Shown: one piece after another, positions 11,151 to 23,437 of the stretch | How positions within the stretch are numbered: position 1 is the first letter of the stretch | Layout: every line of letters begins with the position of its first letter | DNA from: Cynocephalus volans | Lineage: Eukaryota; Chordata; Mammalia; Dermoptera; Cynocephalidae | DNA length: 64,000 nt | Reading direction: 5' to 3' | Assembly (NCBI RefSeq): GCF_027409185.1 | Contig: NC_084463.1 | Location: 49,408,907 to 49,472,906 of the forward strand | The notes under the pieces: generated by a model | What the model was told of the DNA's origin: nothing | Databases searched by the model: none | Seen by the model: the letters and a program-made list of their open reading frames with translations, nothing else | Made by a program: the position numbers and the translations under genes

Positions 11151-13830
11151 AGAGATATTTGGCTGCAAACATACACTCTCTCTCAAGAAAAGAGAAGGAC
11201 CCAAAAGGCATTTTAAAGATTATCAAGGTTACCACTACCATTATAGGCTCAAAGTATATGTGCCTCAGGGGTAAGGGTATTTCCACCTCTGTTTCAAAGG
11301 GGCCTTCTGTGCTAAGCAGAACCACATGTATTGGTCTGTACTAGAATGTCATGTTGGCAGGAAAGTCACATAGGAGCTCAGGGGTAGGACCCCTGCAGAG
11401 AGCATTGTGGGTGGTATCTCACCTGGCTAAAACAGCAGGACTGCCACACAGGGCTGTTGGAGTGACACTGCCCCCCAGTGGGCCTGGAAGGCAGCGCACA
11501 GACCCAAAGAGAATAATTTTCAATATTTAAGATGTGATGGATTTGTACTGCCAGGTTTTTTAATGGCTTGCATCTAATAATCCTTGTTTCTTTCCTGTTT
11601 CTTCCTTTAAGAATGGGAATTTAAACCCTATGCCTATTTTACCATCTTATTTTGGAAGCAGATATCTTGTCTGGTTTCACAGGTTCAGCTAGAGATAATC
11701 TTTGCCTCAGGAGAAATCATACCTCAAAACTTACCTGGACATGATTTAGAAGATGTAGATGAGTGTTTGGACCAGAGATGATAGAGATGATGTTGAAATG
11801 TGTTAGGACTTTTGAGACTGTTGAAATGTAATGAATGTATTTTGTGTACAGAAGAAACAAGTTATTGGTGCTAGGGGCAGATTGTTGTGTGCTTACTTGT
11901 GAGTACCATTGTCCAAGTCTGTGAGCACATCACATCAGAGCTATCACCACAGTCCCTGGACACACTCCTCCTGGAAGGCAAGAAACATGAAGAATTTCTT
12001 GTGACATGACATACTTGCATAGCCATCTTCCTGGGAGAGGATGCTGTTTGTGCCAGTTTTTTTTCTTTTCTTTTTTCTTTTGTGCTGTTTGTGCAGGTGC
12101 TGCCTGGCTGCCCTGGCATCTCTAGGTGGGGAGTATCTGGACTTGCAGGGAGAAAGATAAGCTCTACTGGCCACTGATTGTCCACAGGGCTCCAGATCTG
12201 TTCCTTTCAGATCATGCTGGGCATGGGTGGTCACCACGTGTTGTCAAAGAGATCAGGTTCAATTCCGGAAGGTGTGCACCTTCCTGGTTTCTTTCTGATG
12301 ACCGGTTGAAGAAAACACCAGGTGTCTCCTAATTCAGTTGGGGTGGGAACACTGATGTCCTGCCCCTGTGGTGTTTGATTTTACTGCATTTCAAATTCTC
12401 CTATGGGTGTCCCTTCTGTTATTTTAAAGGTTTATACTTGTACTCAGAGGAGAAGAGAAGGAAGTAATGGGTCTACTTGGTCTTATCTAAACAGAGCGTT
12501 TCAGTCCTTTTCTTTGGCTCAGGATTTTTCTGACACCTCAAACCTGAAATAGTTTATTTAAATTGGCTCTGAAGTTCCTCTAGCACAGCAGCAAGAAAAT
12601 TTACTGGTACCCCCAAGTTGGTGGTTGCACAGATGCCATATCCCCACTGAACTCTGATTTGCCTCTCCTCTCAGTAAATTTCAGAGGAACAGATTTAATT
12701 TTCCCCATCTGCTTTTCTCTACAGTTCATTAATGTTTTTTTTAAAGATAACTATCTTCTAAATGCCTTAAGAGTTTACATTTGCTTTTCATTCTATATTT
12801 GGGAATACGAGGATGGTTTTATTTGGTCATTGATCGTACACAATCTGTGTTATTCCTCATTTTACTATGACTGGTCCAAAATTTTCAGCCTTAATGCTAC
12901 TTGCTGTGGATTTTGTTATAGACATTTATAATATATTAAGACTCTGGATGCCTGAAAATATATTGTTTATTTTTCTAAAGTAAATTTTAAATCTTTGAAA
13001 TAGTTCTAAATATAGTATTTTTAGCTGTCATGTAGGTGTGACAGAGAGCAAGGACTGTTTTTCAGAGGTGTACTCAGCATGCATGGCCCATAATTAGTGC
13101 TAAAACATTAGTGGTTGAAATGAAATCCCTATTTGCAATTTTGGTTAAAAAGCAAGTCAAAGTCAAGGACAGATAGTGTGCTTTATAGTCTGCTCCACAT
13201 GGGAGTGGTGAAGTAAACCTCACCTTGTTCAGGTCAACTATGTCTTCCTGGCTCTGTCCATGGGTGAGTTGTTTCTTTACCTTACTTCTTACCTCCAAGT
13301 AGCTGCTTACACTTCTCCATGGTTTAAGTTGACACTGACTTCCTGCTTTCTCATCAGCCTCTCTTGCTCTTCCTTTTAGTTCTTTTTTTGTGTTCAGATG
13401 CAACAGTTTAAATGACATGTTGAAGGCTTGCTGTTTGTTCTTATTGATATTCTCTCTCTAGACAGCCTTTGTTTAGCTCAGTGTTTCTAGTCCGTTCTGG
13501 ATTTTCTCCTATCCTAGCAGAACTCCTGTATCTTATGGGACTCTCCTCTGGACTCTATGATTTATAAACTTATCTCCTCAAACACATAATACAGCCTTTT
13601 CCAATAAAAACAAAACAAAACAAACAAATAACAATCCTAATAACAATAACTTACAATACAAAAGAAAAAATCTTTTTTTTCCTTTATGTTCTCTATCAGA
13701 AAAATCTTATTAACCTCTCATGGACCAACCAATATTTGATATTCTTGGTTTTGGCTTGAATAAACCTGTCAAGTCTGTCACTTTTTCTTCACTTCCACTC
13801 TTGTGACCCCTTTCAAGTTACCATTACTAT
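11150..13830. other. Gene-free stretch
   Basis: I find no coding exon, RNA gene or confidently named repeat. Noteworthy composition: a pyrimidine tract at 12057-12082. An AT-rich A/C tract sits near 13600-13660. Short open frames here have no recognisable motif. Confidence 0.4.
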
Positions 13831-13839
13831 AAACAACGA

Positions 13840-14420
13840 TGGGTGCTAAACAAACACAGTGAAATGCTGGTAGGAGGTTAAACTATACAAACTTTCTGAA
13901 AAACATTTTAGAAACTTCTCTCAAGAGTTTTAAGGTGTTTGTTTTTCCCTTTTTATCCACGGACTTACCACCTCTGGGGGTCAGTCCTGTGGAAAAACTT
14001 ACAGAGATAAAGAGTTTCATACAGATAGGTTCATTTTAACAATTACAATGACTGTAAAGTGTATAAACCCCACAATTGAATGTGGGCAAGTAAATTGTGA
14101 CTTTCAGCACAAAGTGGCAAATATTTGAAAGCTTAATATTATACCATTCTAGTGAGAGAACACACTTGGTATCCATTAAATGCCTCCATGAAATGGTATA
14201 TGTTTAATTTTAAGAGTGCTAAGAAAGAAGGAAAGATAGAAAAAAAGAAAGAAAAGACCACAATAATATGTTGAACTTTCAGAAGGAGAGAACAAACCTA
14301 AGGATACCAGTTGTGGGGGGAGGGCAGGGGTCGAGGAGTAGTAGGTCGAGTAAGGGGCATAAAGAAAATTTACGATGTGAAATAATATGCTAATAAAAAG
14401 TGTTATTTTTAATGGCATTT
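13840..14420 (+). repeat. Probable old LINE-1 3' end
   Basis: The segment at 14200-14420 contains a purine tract, a G-rich run (14315-14330) and a closing stretch that is close to the reverse complement of the sequence at 50010-50110, which directly adjoins L1 ORF2. That marks it as an L1 3' UTR in plus orientation. The part before 14200 is too diverged to be certain of. No open frame remains. Confidence 0.5.
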
Positions 14421-15470
14421 AAATTACATAAGAAAAATTAATATGTATGAAGTTTGTCGACCACTATTATGGCTGTCTAGGAAAATATTTTTAGAGAAGT
14501 TTATAGGCACCCAAATGTGAGGATTGACCGAGAAAACAGTAACCAACAGTTGGAAAGTGCTTCATAGTTTGCTACAAGCAAAGCATTTTATAGGGGAGTT
14601 TTGAAAGGGAGGAGAAAGCTCCAGGTACATTTGTTTTTTTCTCATGGAACAGAAGAATCACAATCATTGGTTACTGATTACAAATGGCAGCCAAAAGCGT
14701 CTGTGTACAATCTGAAGCATAAGCTTTGTGCCTCAGCTATACTTAACAATATCTAAACGGCTTATTAGAACCAGCAGGTTATACATGGATCCATAAATCA
14801 GCAGTTCTACCGCAAATGTTTATCTGAAGAACAAGACGTCCACACCAAGTTCAAGAAACTTAAGAAAGTGGGTTTTGGAAAACATGCTTCATTTTGATTA
14901 TTTTCTCTATCGTCTTAAATTCAAGTTATGTTAACTTTCTAAGAGGAATATATTTACTAATTCAACAAACACTTACTGAGCTTCTAACATTTGGTTACAC
15001 CTCCCACCCCAATTAAGCACCCTGTTTCATGTTGCCTCCTGTGATTCTTCAGGAGATGACATATGAGTGTCACAGGGAAACAGACCGTTGAGCTGGACCA
15101 GTCCTTATTATGGCATTCGGCTCTGCAGCTCCAGAAACTGGGTGATTATCAGGTAACTCAAAGTTATTGAGGATCATAGAGATAACTCATGAAAAGTGCT
15201 AAAGGGACTTATACTCTTTTAATGAGGTATTCCTGGGACTTATTTTGGACCCAATGTTTATGATTAAAGGTGCCAGAGCACCCTGATTAGGGGAGAAAGG
15301 GCTGGCAATTGTTCCTGGAGTTAGAGCCTAGAGAGAAGAGAGTCTAGAAGAATCACCCCCTGCCCCCAGCAGAGTACATACCACTAGTGATAAGATTCCT
15401 CCTGTCAAACCCCACTGCTCTTTATCCATGGATAAGACCTAATGGGTACTGTTTGGGGATCCTGGTTTAG
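14421..15470. other. Gene-free stretch
   Basis: I see nothing I can name in this kilobase: no exon-like open frame with splice borders, no tandem repeat and no clear transposon ends. Confidence 0.35.
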
Positions 15471-15479
15471 TTTTTTGTT

Positions 15480-16457
15480 GTTGTTTTTGGGGGTGGTGGT
15501 TTTGTTTTTTTTCCTATGTATCGCTTTGTTTTCTGATTTGGTACATGCTGTGTTTGGCTTATTTCACTTCTTCTAATGGCCTCCAGGTCTTTCCTTTTGT
15601 ATTCATATTATCACAAATGGTAGGATTTTCTTCTTTGTTTAAGGTCTATATTTTGCTATTATGACTAATGATGAAATGAACATGAAAGTACAGGTATCAT
15701 TGAGATGGTGACTTTATTTCCTTTGATAAATACTGAGAAGTGGGATTGCTAGCTCATATGGGAGTTCTATTTATAATTTGGGAAACCTTCATACTGTTTT
15801 TCATGATGGCTGTACCAATTTATATTCCATCCAGCGGTTTACAAGTTTCCCTTTCCTCCACATCCTGGCCAATATATGTTATCTTTTGACTTTTTGATAA
15901 TAGCCAAACAGTTGTGAGGTAGTATTTTACTGTGGCTTTCATTTGCATTTCCCTGATGATTAGTGATGTTGTGCACTTTTTCAAAGACATGTTGGCCACT
16001 TACATGTCTTCTTTGGAAAAAATATCTGTTCAGACTCTTTACTCATTTTTTATTTGGGTTATTTGGTGGGTTTTTTTGTTTGTTTGTTCGTTTGTTTTTG
16101 CTATTGAGTTCTATGTGTTCCTTATGTATTTTAGATATTACTCTCCTACTGAAAATATAATTTGCAAATATTTTCTTAGTTCCCCTTTTCCTTTTATTGA
16201 TCTTCTTTGCTTTGCAGAAACTTTTTAGTTTGATATAGTCCCCCTTTATTTTTCCATTAGTTTTTGTGCTTTTAGTGTACATCCAAAAAGATCATTGTCA
16301 AAACCCATGTCCTGGAACTTTTCCCATTTTCTTGGTGTTTTATCATTTTAGGTCTTCTTTGTAAATCTTTAATCCATTTTGAGTTGATTTTGTGTATTGT
16401 GTAACATAAGAGTCCAATCTGAATTTTTTTCTTGTGGATATCCAGTTTTCCACCATG

Positions 16458-16496
<39 letters not shown>

Positions 16497-17440
16497 ACGT
16501 GCATTCAGCAGTCCTTGGAGCCTCAGGTGCCCCTTGTCACTCAGTGGCACCTGTGGGGCTTCAGGCCCCATCATGCCATGGGCAGAGGCAGGCATAAGTC
16601 CTATATGTACTCTTCTGGGATGGAATTCAGGTGCCTCTCAGAAGTGTACACCTCAGGACCCAGGCTGCTGAGAGAGTTATCATGTTTTAAGTGCACATCT
16701 TCTGTTTTGTGATATATTTGCAGAGTTATAAGACCATACGTTTTGTCCAAATTTAGCACATTTCCATTAGCCTCTCCAAAAGCTTCATGCTATTTGCAGT
16801 CACTTCCCATTTCCCCCAGACATAGATAACTACTGATCTCTACTCTGTTTCTAGAGATTGACCTTTTCTGGACATGTCTTTTAAAAGGAATCACACAGTA
16901 TGTGACTGACCCTTTGTGTTTGGTTTCTTTCTGTCAGCTTAATGTTTTTTAGCTCCATTCCTGTTGAGGCAAGTATCAGTATTTAAATCATTCTTATTGC
17001 TGAATACTAGTTGTTATAACACCAGGTCTTTCCTTCTACTCATTGACAGTTTTTTGTTTTGTTTTGTTTTGTTTTTAACAAAAACCTCCAGTACAGTGAT
17101 GAATAGAAGTAGTAAAAGTGAACAGTTCTGCTCTGTCCCCAATCTTATGGGAAAAGCATTCTATTTTTGCCATTAAGTATGTTTATGGTAGGCTTCTCAT
17201 CCATGCCATATATCAGTTTGTAGAAGTTTACTGTAATTCTTGGTTTGTTTAGGCTTTTAGTTATAAGTGGTTGCTGGATATAGTCAAAGTTTTTTTCTGT
17301 GTCAGTTGGGATTTTCTTTTAACTATATGGTGCTTTATGCTTATTGTTTTTTACAGTTTTGTAAAGGTACAATTGATATAAAAACAAAAAATTGCATGTT
17401 TAATGTATACTATTTGAATTTGGATTGTGGCTGTATGAGG
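15480..17440 (-). repeat. Old LINE-1 fragments
   Basis: Reverse-strand reading shows the C-terminal part of ORF2 and L1 3' UTR-type sequence at 15480-16440. A further old L1 3'-end-like block follows at 16700-16960, and an ORF2 reverse-transcriptase piece at about 17070-17300. Stops are frequent. The blocks are separated by an AG microsatellite and about 200 bp of unassigned DNA, so this is probably more than one fragment. Confidence 0.6.
16455..16494. repeat. (AG)n microsatellite
   Basis: An uninterrupted run of about twenty GA dinucleotides. Its length makes it likely to vary between individuals. It lies between L1 fragments. Confidence 0.95.
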
Positions 17441-17494
17441 CAGTTTTCTGGATAATTTATAAAGAAACAAAATTTATTTCTTACAGTTTTCATG

Positions 17495-17930
17495 TTTTAG
17501 TCCATTTTGTGTTGGTATAACAGAAATACCTGAGACTCAGTGATTTATAAAAAAGAGATTTATTTGGCTTATGATTCTGGGACAGTTGCATCTGGCATGG
17601 GCCTCAGGCTACTTCTACTCATGGCGGAAAGTGCAGGCTGCTGGTGGGTATGAACAGATCACATGGCGAGAGGAAGCAAGAGGTGCCAGGGTCCTATGTA
17701 CAACAAACTCTTGTGGGAATTAATAGAGTGAGAATTAATAGAGTGAGAACTCACTCACTACCCCTCCTCCCCCAGGGAAAGCATTAATCCATCCATGAGG
17801 GCCATGACTCAATCAGCTTCCGACACTGCCACATTGGAGATCAAATTTCCACATGAGTTTTGGAGGGGACAACACATCCAAACTTCATCATTTGGAAACT
17901 GGGAAGTCCACATTCCAGGGGACACATTTG
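17495..17930 (-). repeat. ERVL-MaLR-type LTR (MST/MLT-like), reverse orientation
   Basis: The left edge reads as the reverse complement of a MaLR LTR 3' end: a TTAGTCCATTTTGTGTTG-type start, then GAGACT, ATTTATAAA and a GGTTTATTTGGCT-like phrase. Inside are CATGGCGGAA and ATCACATGGCGAGA. The right edge has the CACATTGGAGATCAAATTTC and ACATCCAAAC phrases typical of the LTR 5' end. A short direct duplication of GAATTAATAGAGTGA lies at about 17717-17747. No internal retroviral genes adjoin it, so it is a solo LTR. The exact subfamily cannot be settled by eye. Confidence 0.65.
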
Positions 17931-18289
17931 GTGAGGATCTTCTTCTGGGAGGGGCCCGAGGTGCTGCAGGCAATCACATGGTGACAATGACACCAATACA
18001 ATCTGGGATATTCTTTTCAGATCTTGATCTGAAAGATTTTTAAATTAATTTAATATCTTTACATTTTTAGTCCTATTAAAGTAATTCTATTACTCTTTCA
18101 TTCTGTTTCGATAATTTTTTATTTGTGTATGAATTTGCTCACTACTTTTAGTATTCAATGTTTCTGCCATTGTTGTGGTAGTATATGTATAAAAATAATG
18201 TGAAAGAGTGAGGCTTTGAGGCGATCCTTGGATACCCTCTGTTTCATAGTCCCCTTAAATTAAAGATAAAAAAATTCACTTATTTTATC

Positions 18290-18530
18290 TTATAATTGTA
18301 TAATTACCTTTACTAGTGCTTTTTGTCTTCCTTATGCACTGAAATTATTTTCTGAGCTTAATTGTTTTCAGCCTGAAAAAATTCTTTTAGTATTTCTCAT
18401 AATGTCTGTGTGCTAGCAACAATTTGGCTCAGTTTTTATTCATCTGGAATGTTATTATTTAACCTTTATTCATAATAGATATTTTTTTGTGAGTATAAAA
18501 TTCTCCAACAGTTTTTTTGTTTTATTTTGC
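18290..18530 (-). repeat. L1/HAL1-like ORF1-region fragment
   Basis: Phrases such as TTTTAGTATTTCTCATAATG, followed by a TTTTTATTCATCTGGAATG block and an ATAAAATTCTCCAACAGT end, resemble the ORF1 C-terminal region of old L1 or HAL1 elements read on the minus strand. No open frame survives. Confidence 0.4.
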
Positions 18531-18539
18531 TTTCTTTTT

Positions 18540-19160
18540 TTTTTTGAATACGGGACAAAAACATTTATAAAGAAGGACTTGAAAAGCTTCCAAGAGCAAA
18601 AATAGATCAGGACCTGATTAAGCTGACTGGATTGAACACCAAGGTCATAGTGATGGCAGCTGATGATAGATGGGACCGGCATGAAGATGGCAGGGAGAAC
18701 TGTGATTGAAGACAGTACAAGTCTGGGGATCAAGTGATCCTGACTGCAGCCAAATGGAGGATTTATTTGTTACAGCCTCAAAGATGGCACATGAGAGGTG
18801 CACCATGCTGAATCCAAACACACTTAGACCTGTTGCTTTCAGGGAGGATCTGTAAGTTCAGTGGGAAAACGTCTCCAATTTAGCATCATATGGTATTTAA
18901 GAAAGTTTACCACACCCATGGGAGTCATGATTAAAGGTAAGGTTAAAATTATAGATAGTTATGACAGAGATGTAGTTGATGGGTGTCACAGAAGCAAATA
19001 CAAGTTGTCTGATGCTCAGTATGCTCTAATTATTTTATTCCACATACGGTAGTGTAGAGTGTGGGAAGGAAAACATCTCTGTGAGTGGAAACAACACAGG
19101 AGACTGAGAGGGTGACAGAACCACCACATGAGCCTGATGTCCATGATGAAATAAGATATC
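18540..19160 (-). other. Unidentified sequence, possibly a retroposed transcript end
   Basis: On the minus strand the sequence from about 18840 down to 18548 runs directly into an A-rich tail (18547-18520), as a retroposed mRNA 3' end would. I do not recognise the parent gene. An open frame at 18733-18470 runs through the A tract and is not evidence of coding. The part from 18840 to 19160 has no named content and precedes the tandem units of L1-B. Confidence 0.3.
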
Positions 19161-19164
19161 TGAT

Positions 19165-19700
19165 CCATGGAGATCCCATGCCCTGTGGTGCCAGCACGTG
19201 ACCCAGCAGGTAGGCCTCACCACTGCAGTACTGTATCTCCAGCCTGGCTGAGTGCATGCTGACCAGAGAGGCACCCCACCAGAGAGGCCCAAGATCTGTG
19301 TAGACCATGTGCCCTGCATTGCCAGCATGCGACCCAGCAGGTAGGCATCACCACCGCCACCCGACTCCATCCCCAGCCTGACCAAGTGAGTGCCGACCAG
19401 AGAGGTGCCCTGACAGAGAGCCCCGAGATCTGCGGAGACCACACGCCCATGGTGCCAGCACATGACTGGGCAGGTAGGCCTCACCGCCACCTCCTGAAAC
19501 CAGCCCCAGCCCAGCCAAGTGCACACCAATCAGAGACGTGCACCTGTGGAAAGGCTCAAGATCCACAGAGACCACGTGTCCTGTGGTACCAATGTGGGAC
19601 CCAGCAGGTAGGCCTCGCCTCTGCCGAACTCCATCCGCAGCCTGGCTGAGTGTGCACTGACCAGAGAAGTGCCTCCCCGGAGAGGCCCAAGACCCAAGGT
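19165..19700 (+). repeat. Tandem array of about 131-134 bp units at the 5' end of L1-B
   Basis: A GACCCAGCAGGTAGGC-type phrase recurs at 19200, 19331, 19464 and 19598, which gives spacings of 131, 133 and 134 bp. Each unit also repeats an AGATCYRYGGAGACCA-like phrase, a CAGCCTGGCTGAGTG-like phrase and a TGACCAGAGAGG-like phrase. The units are GC-rich and sit directly upstream of ORF1, where L1 elements of some mammals carry tandem promoter monomers. L1-A does not show a comparable clean array in its 5' UTR. Confidence 0.85.
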
Positions 19701-19829
19701 GAGCATGCATCCAAGGTACCAGTGGGCAAACATGCAGACACTGAGGCAGCTGTGCCAAATTGGCAGCCCCAGCAGCATCCTAGCCAGACAATAGTGTTGA
19801 GCCAGTGGACCATGAAATAAACTCCCACA

Positions 19830-20813
19830 ATGACTAAACATCAAAGGAAAGATACTAGAAATATGGAAAATCAAGAAAGTACACCACCAAAGGGTAATAA
19901 CTCTCAAGCTCTAGATTCTATAGAAGAAGCCCTTGAGATGTCTGACAAGGAATTTCGAGTGATAATTCTAAGGAAACTAAATGAGGTACAAGAAAACTCA
20001 GGTAGACAACACGATGAAACGAGGAAAAGTATACAGGACCTAAAAGAAGAAATGTACAAGGAAATCAATGCCCTGAAAAAGAATGTAGCAGAGCTTGCTG
20101 AGCTGAAGAATTCAGTCAGTGAAATAAAAAACACAACAGAGAGTTTAACCAGCAAGCTTTCAGAAGCAGAAGAGAGAACTTCTGACCTTGAAGATGGGCT
20201 GTTTGAAATAACACAGGCAGGAAAAAAAAAAAAAAGAAGAAGAAAGAATTAGAAACATTTGAAAAAATCTAAGAGAGATATCACACAACCTTAAGCGTTC
20301 AAATATCTGAGTCATGGGTATTCCAGATGGGGAGGAGAAAGGAGATTACATTGAAAACATATTCAACAAAATAGTGGCAGAAAACTTCCCAGGTATAGGA
20401 AAAGACACAAATCTTCAGATTCAGGAAGCTCAAAGATCCCCAACTGTATTCAACCCAAAAAGGTCTTCTCCAAGACATGTTATAGTCACATTGGCAAAAT
20501 TCAAAGACAAAGAGAGAACCTTAAAAGCTGCAGAGAGAAGCGTTAGATCACCTATAAGGGAGCTCCAATCAGACTAGCATCAGACTTTTCATCACAAACC
20601 CTAAAAGCCAGAAAGGAATGATATGATGTATTGAAAATACTAAAAGACAGAGATTGCCAGCCAAGAATACCCTACCCCACAAGGCTGTCCTTCTAAAATG
20701 AAGGAGAAATAGTATATTTCTCAGACAAACAAAAACTGCAGGAGTTTTCTACCACATGACCATCCTTACAGGAAATTCTCAAGGGAGTACTGGGCTTGGT
20801 ACCTGAAAAATAA
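19830..20813 (+). pseudogene. L1-B ORF1, broken
   Basis: The ATG at 19830 starts the ORF1 protein with the usual Lys-rich N-terminus and a Leu/Glu-rich coiled-coil region to about 20215. A run of thirteen A residues near 20222-20235 is followed by a stop at 20250-20252, so the frame is lost there. The RNA-binding half is visible in later pieces, including the PRHVIVTLAKFKD segment near 20475-20510. The family-typical end, LVPEK and TAA, is at 20799-20813. Confidence 0.88.
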
Positions 20814-23437
20814 CTGACTGCCCTAAAATCTCAAGAAAAATCAAATCCTACTAGCAAAATAAAAATGCCAACAATGAAGAGGAAAAAAAAATTATGTACA
20901 ACCCAGGGAACAAACAAATGCAGAAGACAAATACTAAATCAGAAAGAAAGGAATAAAAGACACTTAAGACATCCAAACAAAAATCAATAAAATGCTGGGA
21001 GTAAATCAACACTTTTCAATAACAACTCAATCTAAAAGGATTAAGTTCCCCAATAAAAACACACAAACTGGCTGACTGGATTAAAAAGGAGGACCCAACT
21101 ATATGCTGACTTCAAGAGATCCACTTCACCTATAAAGACTCACATAGACTAAGAGTGAAAGGATCGAAAAAGATTTACCATGCAAACAGAAATGAAAAAC
21201 GACCTGGGGTACCTATTCTTATGTCTGATAAAATAGACTTTAAAATAAAAGCCATAAAAAGAGATGAGGGCCACTATATAATAATAAAAGGATCGATCCA
21301 TCAAGAAGACATGACAATCATAAATATATACGCACCCAATGTTGGAGCAGCCAGATTTATAACGCAAACCCTATTAGAGCTAAAGAAGGAAATAGACACT
21401 AATACCATAATGGCAGGGGACCTGAACACTCCACTGTCAATACTGGACAGATCATCTGGGCAAAGAATCAGCAGAGAAACACAAGATCAAACAACACTGT
21501 AGACCAATTAGACGTGGCAGATATCTACAGATCATTCCATCCAACAACCTCAGAATATTCATTCTTCTCATCAGCACATGGGACATTCTCCAGGATAGAT
21601 CACATGTTAGGTCACAAATCAAGTCTAAACAAATTCAAAAAAATTGGAATTATCCCCTATTTTTTTTCAGACCACAGTGGATTAAAATTAGAAATCAAAT
21701 ACAAACACATGGAAATTAAACAGCATTCTACTTAATGACATATGAGCCCAAGAAGAAATCAAACAGGAAACCAAAAAAATTATTGAAATGAATGAAAACA
21801 ATGATATCTCATACCTAAACCTGTGGGATATTGCAAAAGTAGTACTACGGGGGAAATTTATGGCATTAAATGCTTACTTCAGAAGAATGGAAAGGTGGCA
21901 AGTGAACAACCTAATACTTCACTTAAAGAACTAGAAAAACAAGAACAATCCAAACCCAGTGTTAACAGATGGAAAGAAATCATTAAGATCAGAGCAAAAC
22001 TTGATGAAATTGAAGCCCAAAAAACAGTAAAAAAGATCAATGAATCAAAAAGTTGGTTTTTGAAAAGATAAATAAAATTGACAAACCATTAGCATGGCTA
22101 ACAAAAAAAAGAAGAGAGAAGACCTAAATAACAAAAATTAGAAATGAAAAAGGTTATATAACAACTGATACCTCTCAAATACAAGGAATCATTAGCGACT
22201 ACTATAAACAACTATATGCCAACAAATTTGAAAATCTGGAGGAAATGGATGAATTTCTCAACCCAAACTACCAAATCTGAGCCAAGAAGATGTAGAAAAT
22301 CTGAACAGACCAGTAACAATAAAAGAGATTGAAGCAGTTATCAGAAGGCTCCCAACAAAGAAAAGCCCAGGACCAGATGGATTCACAGCAGAATTCTACA
22401 AAACATTCAAAGAGGTATTGACACCAATTCTGTACAGGCTCTTCCAAAAGATTGAAACAGAGGCAATTCTCCCAAACTTATTCTATGAAGCAAACATCAC
22501 CCTGATACCAAAACCAGGTAAAGACACAACTAAGAAAGAAAACTACAGGCCAATATCCTTGATAAACATAGATGCAAAAATCCTCAACAAAATACTAGTT
22601 AACAGAATGCAGCAACACATATCCAGAATTATACACCATGATCAAGTGGGATTCATCTGAGGGATGCAAGGTTGGTTCAACATATGCAAATCAATAAATG
22701 CAATACATCATATCAAAAACACAAGGACCATGTGATCATCTCTATAAATGCTGAAAAAGCATTTGATAAAGTGCAAGTCTCATTCATGATAAAGACTCTA
22801 TACAAAGTAGGTACAGATGGAAAGTTTCTCAACATAATTAAAGCCATATATCATAAACCCACTGCCAGTATCATCCTGAATGGGGAAAAGCTGAAAACTT
22901 TTCCTTTAAGAAGAGGAATTAGACAAGGATGCCCACTCTCACTACTCCTATTCAACATAGTGCTGGAAGTACTAGCCAGAGCAATCAGAGAAGTGAAGGA
23001 AATAAAGGGTATCCAGATTTGAAAAGATGAAGTCAAACCGTCCCTGTTTGCAAATGACATGATCCTATATATCGAAAAGCCTAAAGCCTCTACAGAAAAA
23101 CTTTGGAGTTGATAAATGATTTCAGCAAAAGAGCAGGATACAAAAACTACAGACAAAAATCAGTAGCGTTTCTATTCCCCAATAGTGAACATGCAGAAAG
23201 AGAAATCAAGAAAGCTTGCTTATTTACAATAGCCACCAAAAAATAAAATAATTAGGAATTGAGCTAACCAAGGATGTGAAAATACTCTGTAATGAGAACT
23301 ACAAACCACTGCTGAGAGAAATTAAGGAAGACACTACAGGATGGAAAGATATCCCATGCTCTTGAATTGGAAGAACCAACATTGTGAAAATGTCCATACT
23401 ACCCAAAGTGATCTAGAAATTCAATGCAATCCCCATC

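Noticed and set aside
17495..17930. Part of a retained provirus
   Set aside because: No retroviral genes or second LTR are seen near it; it is a solo MaLR-type LTR.
19035..19907. Minus-strand open frames up to 164 codons
   Set aside because: They are the reverse side of the tandem 5' units of L1-B; their repeating peptide pattern follows the DNA repeat.
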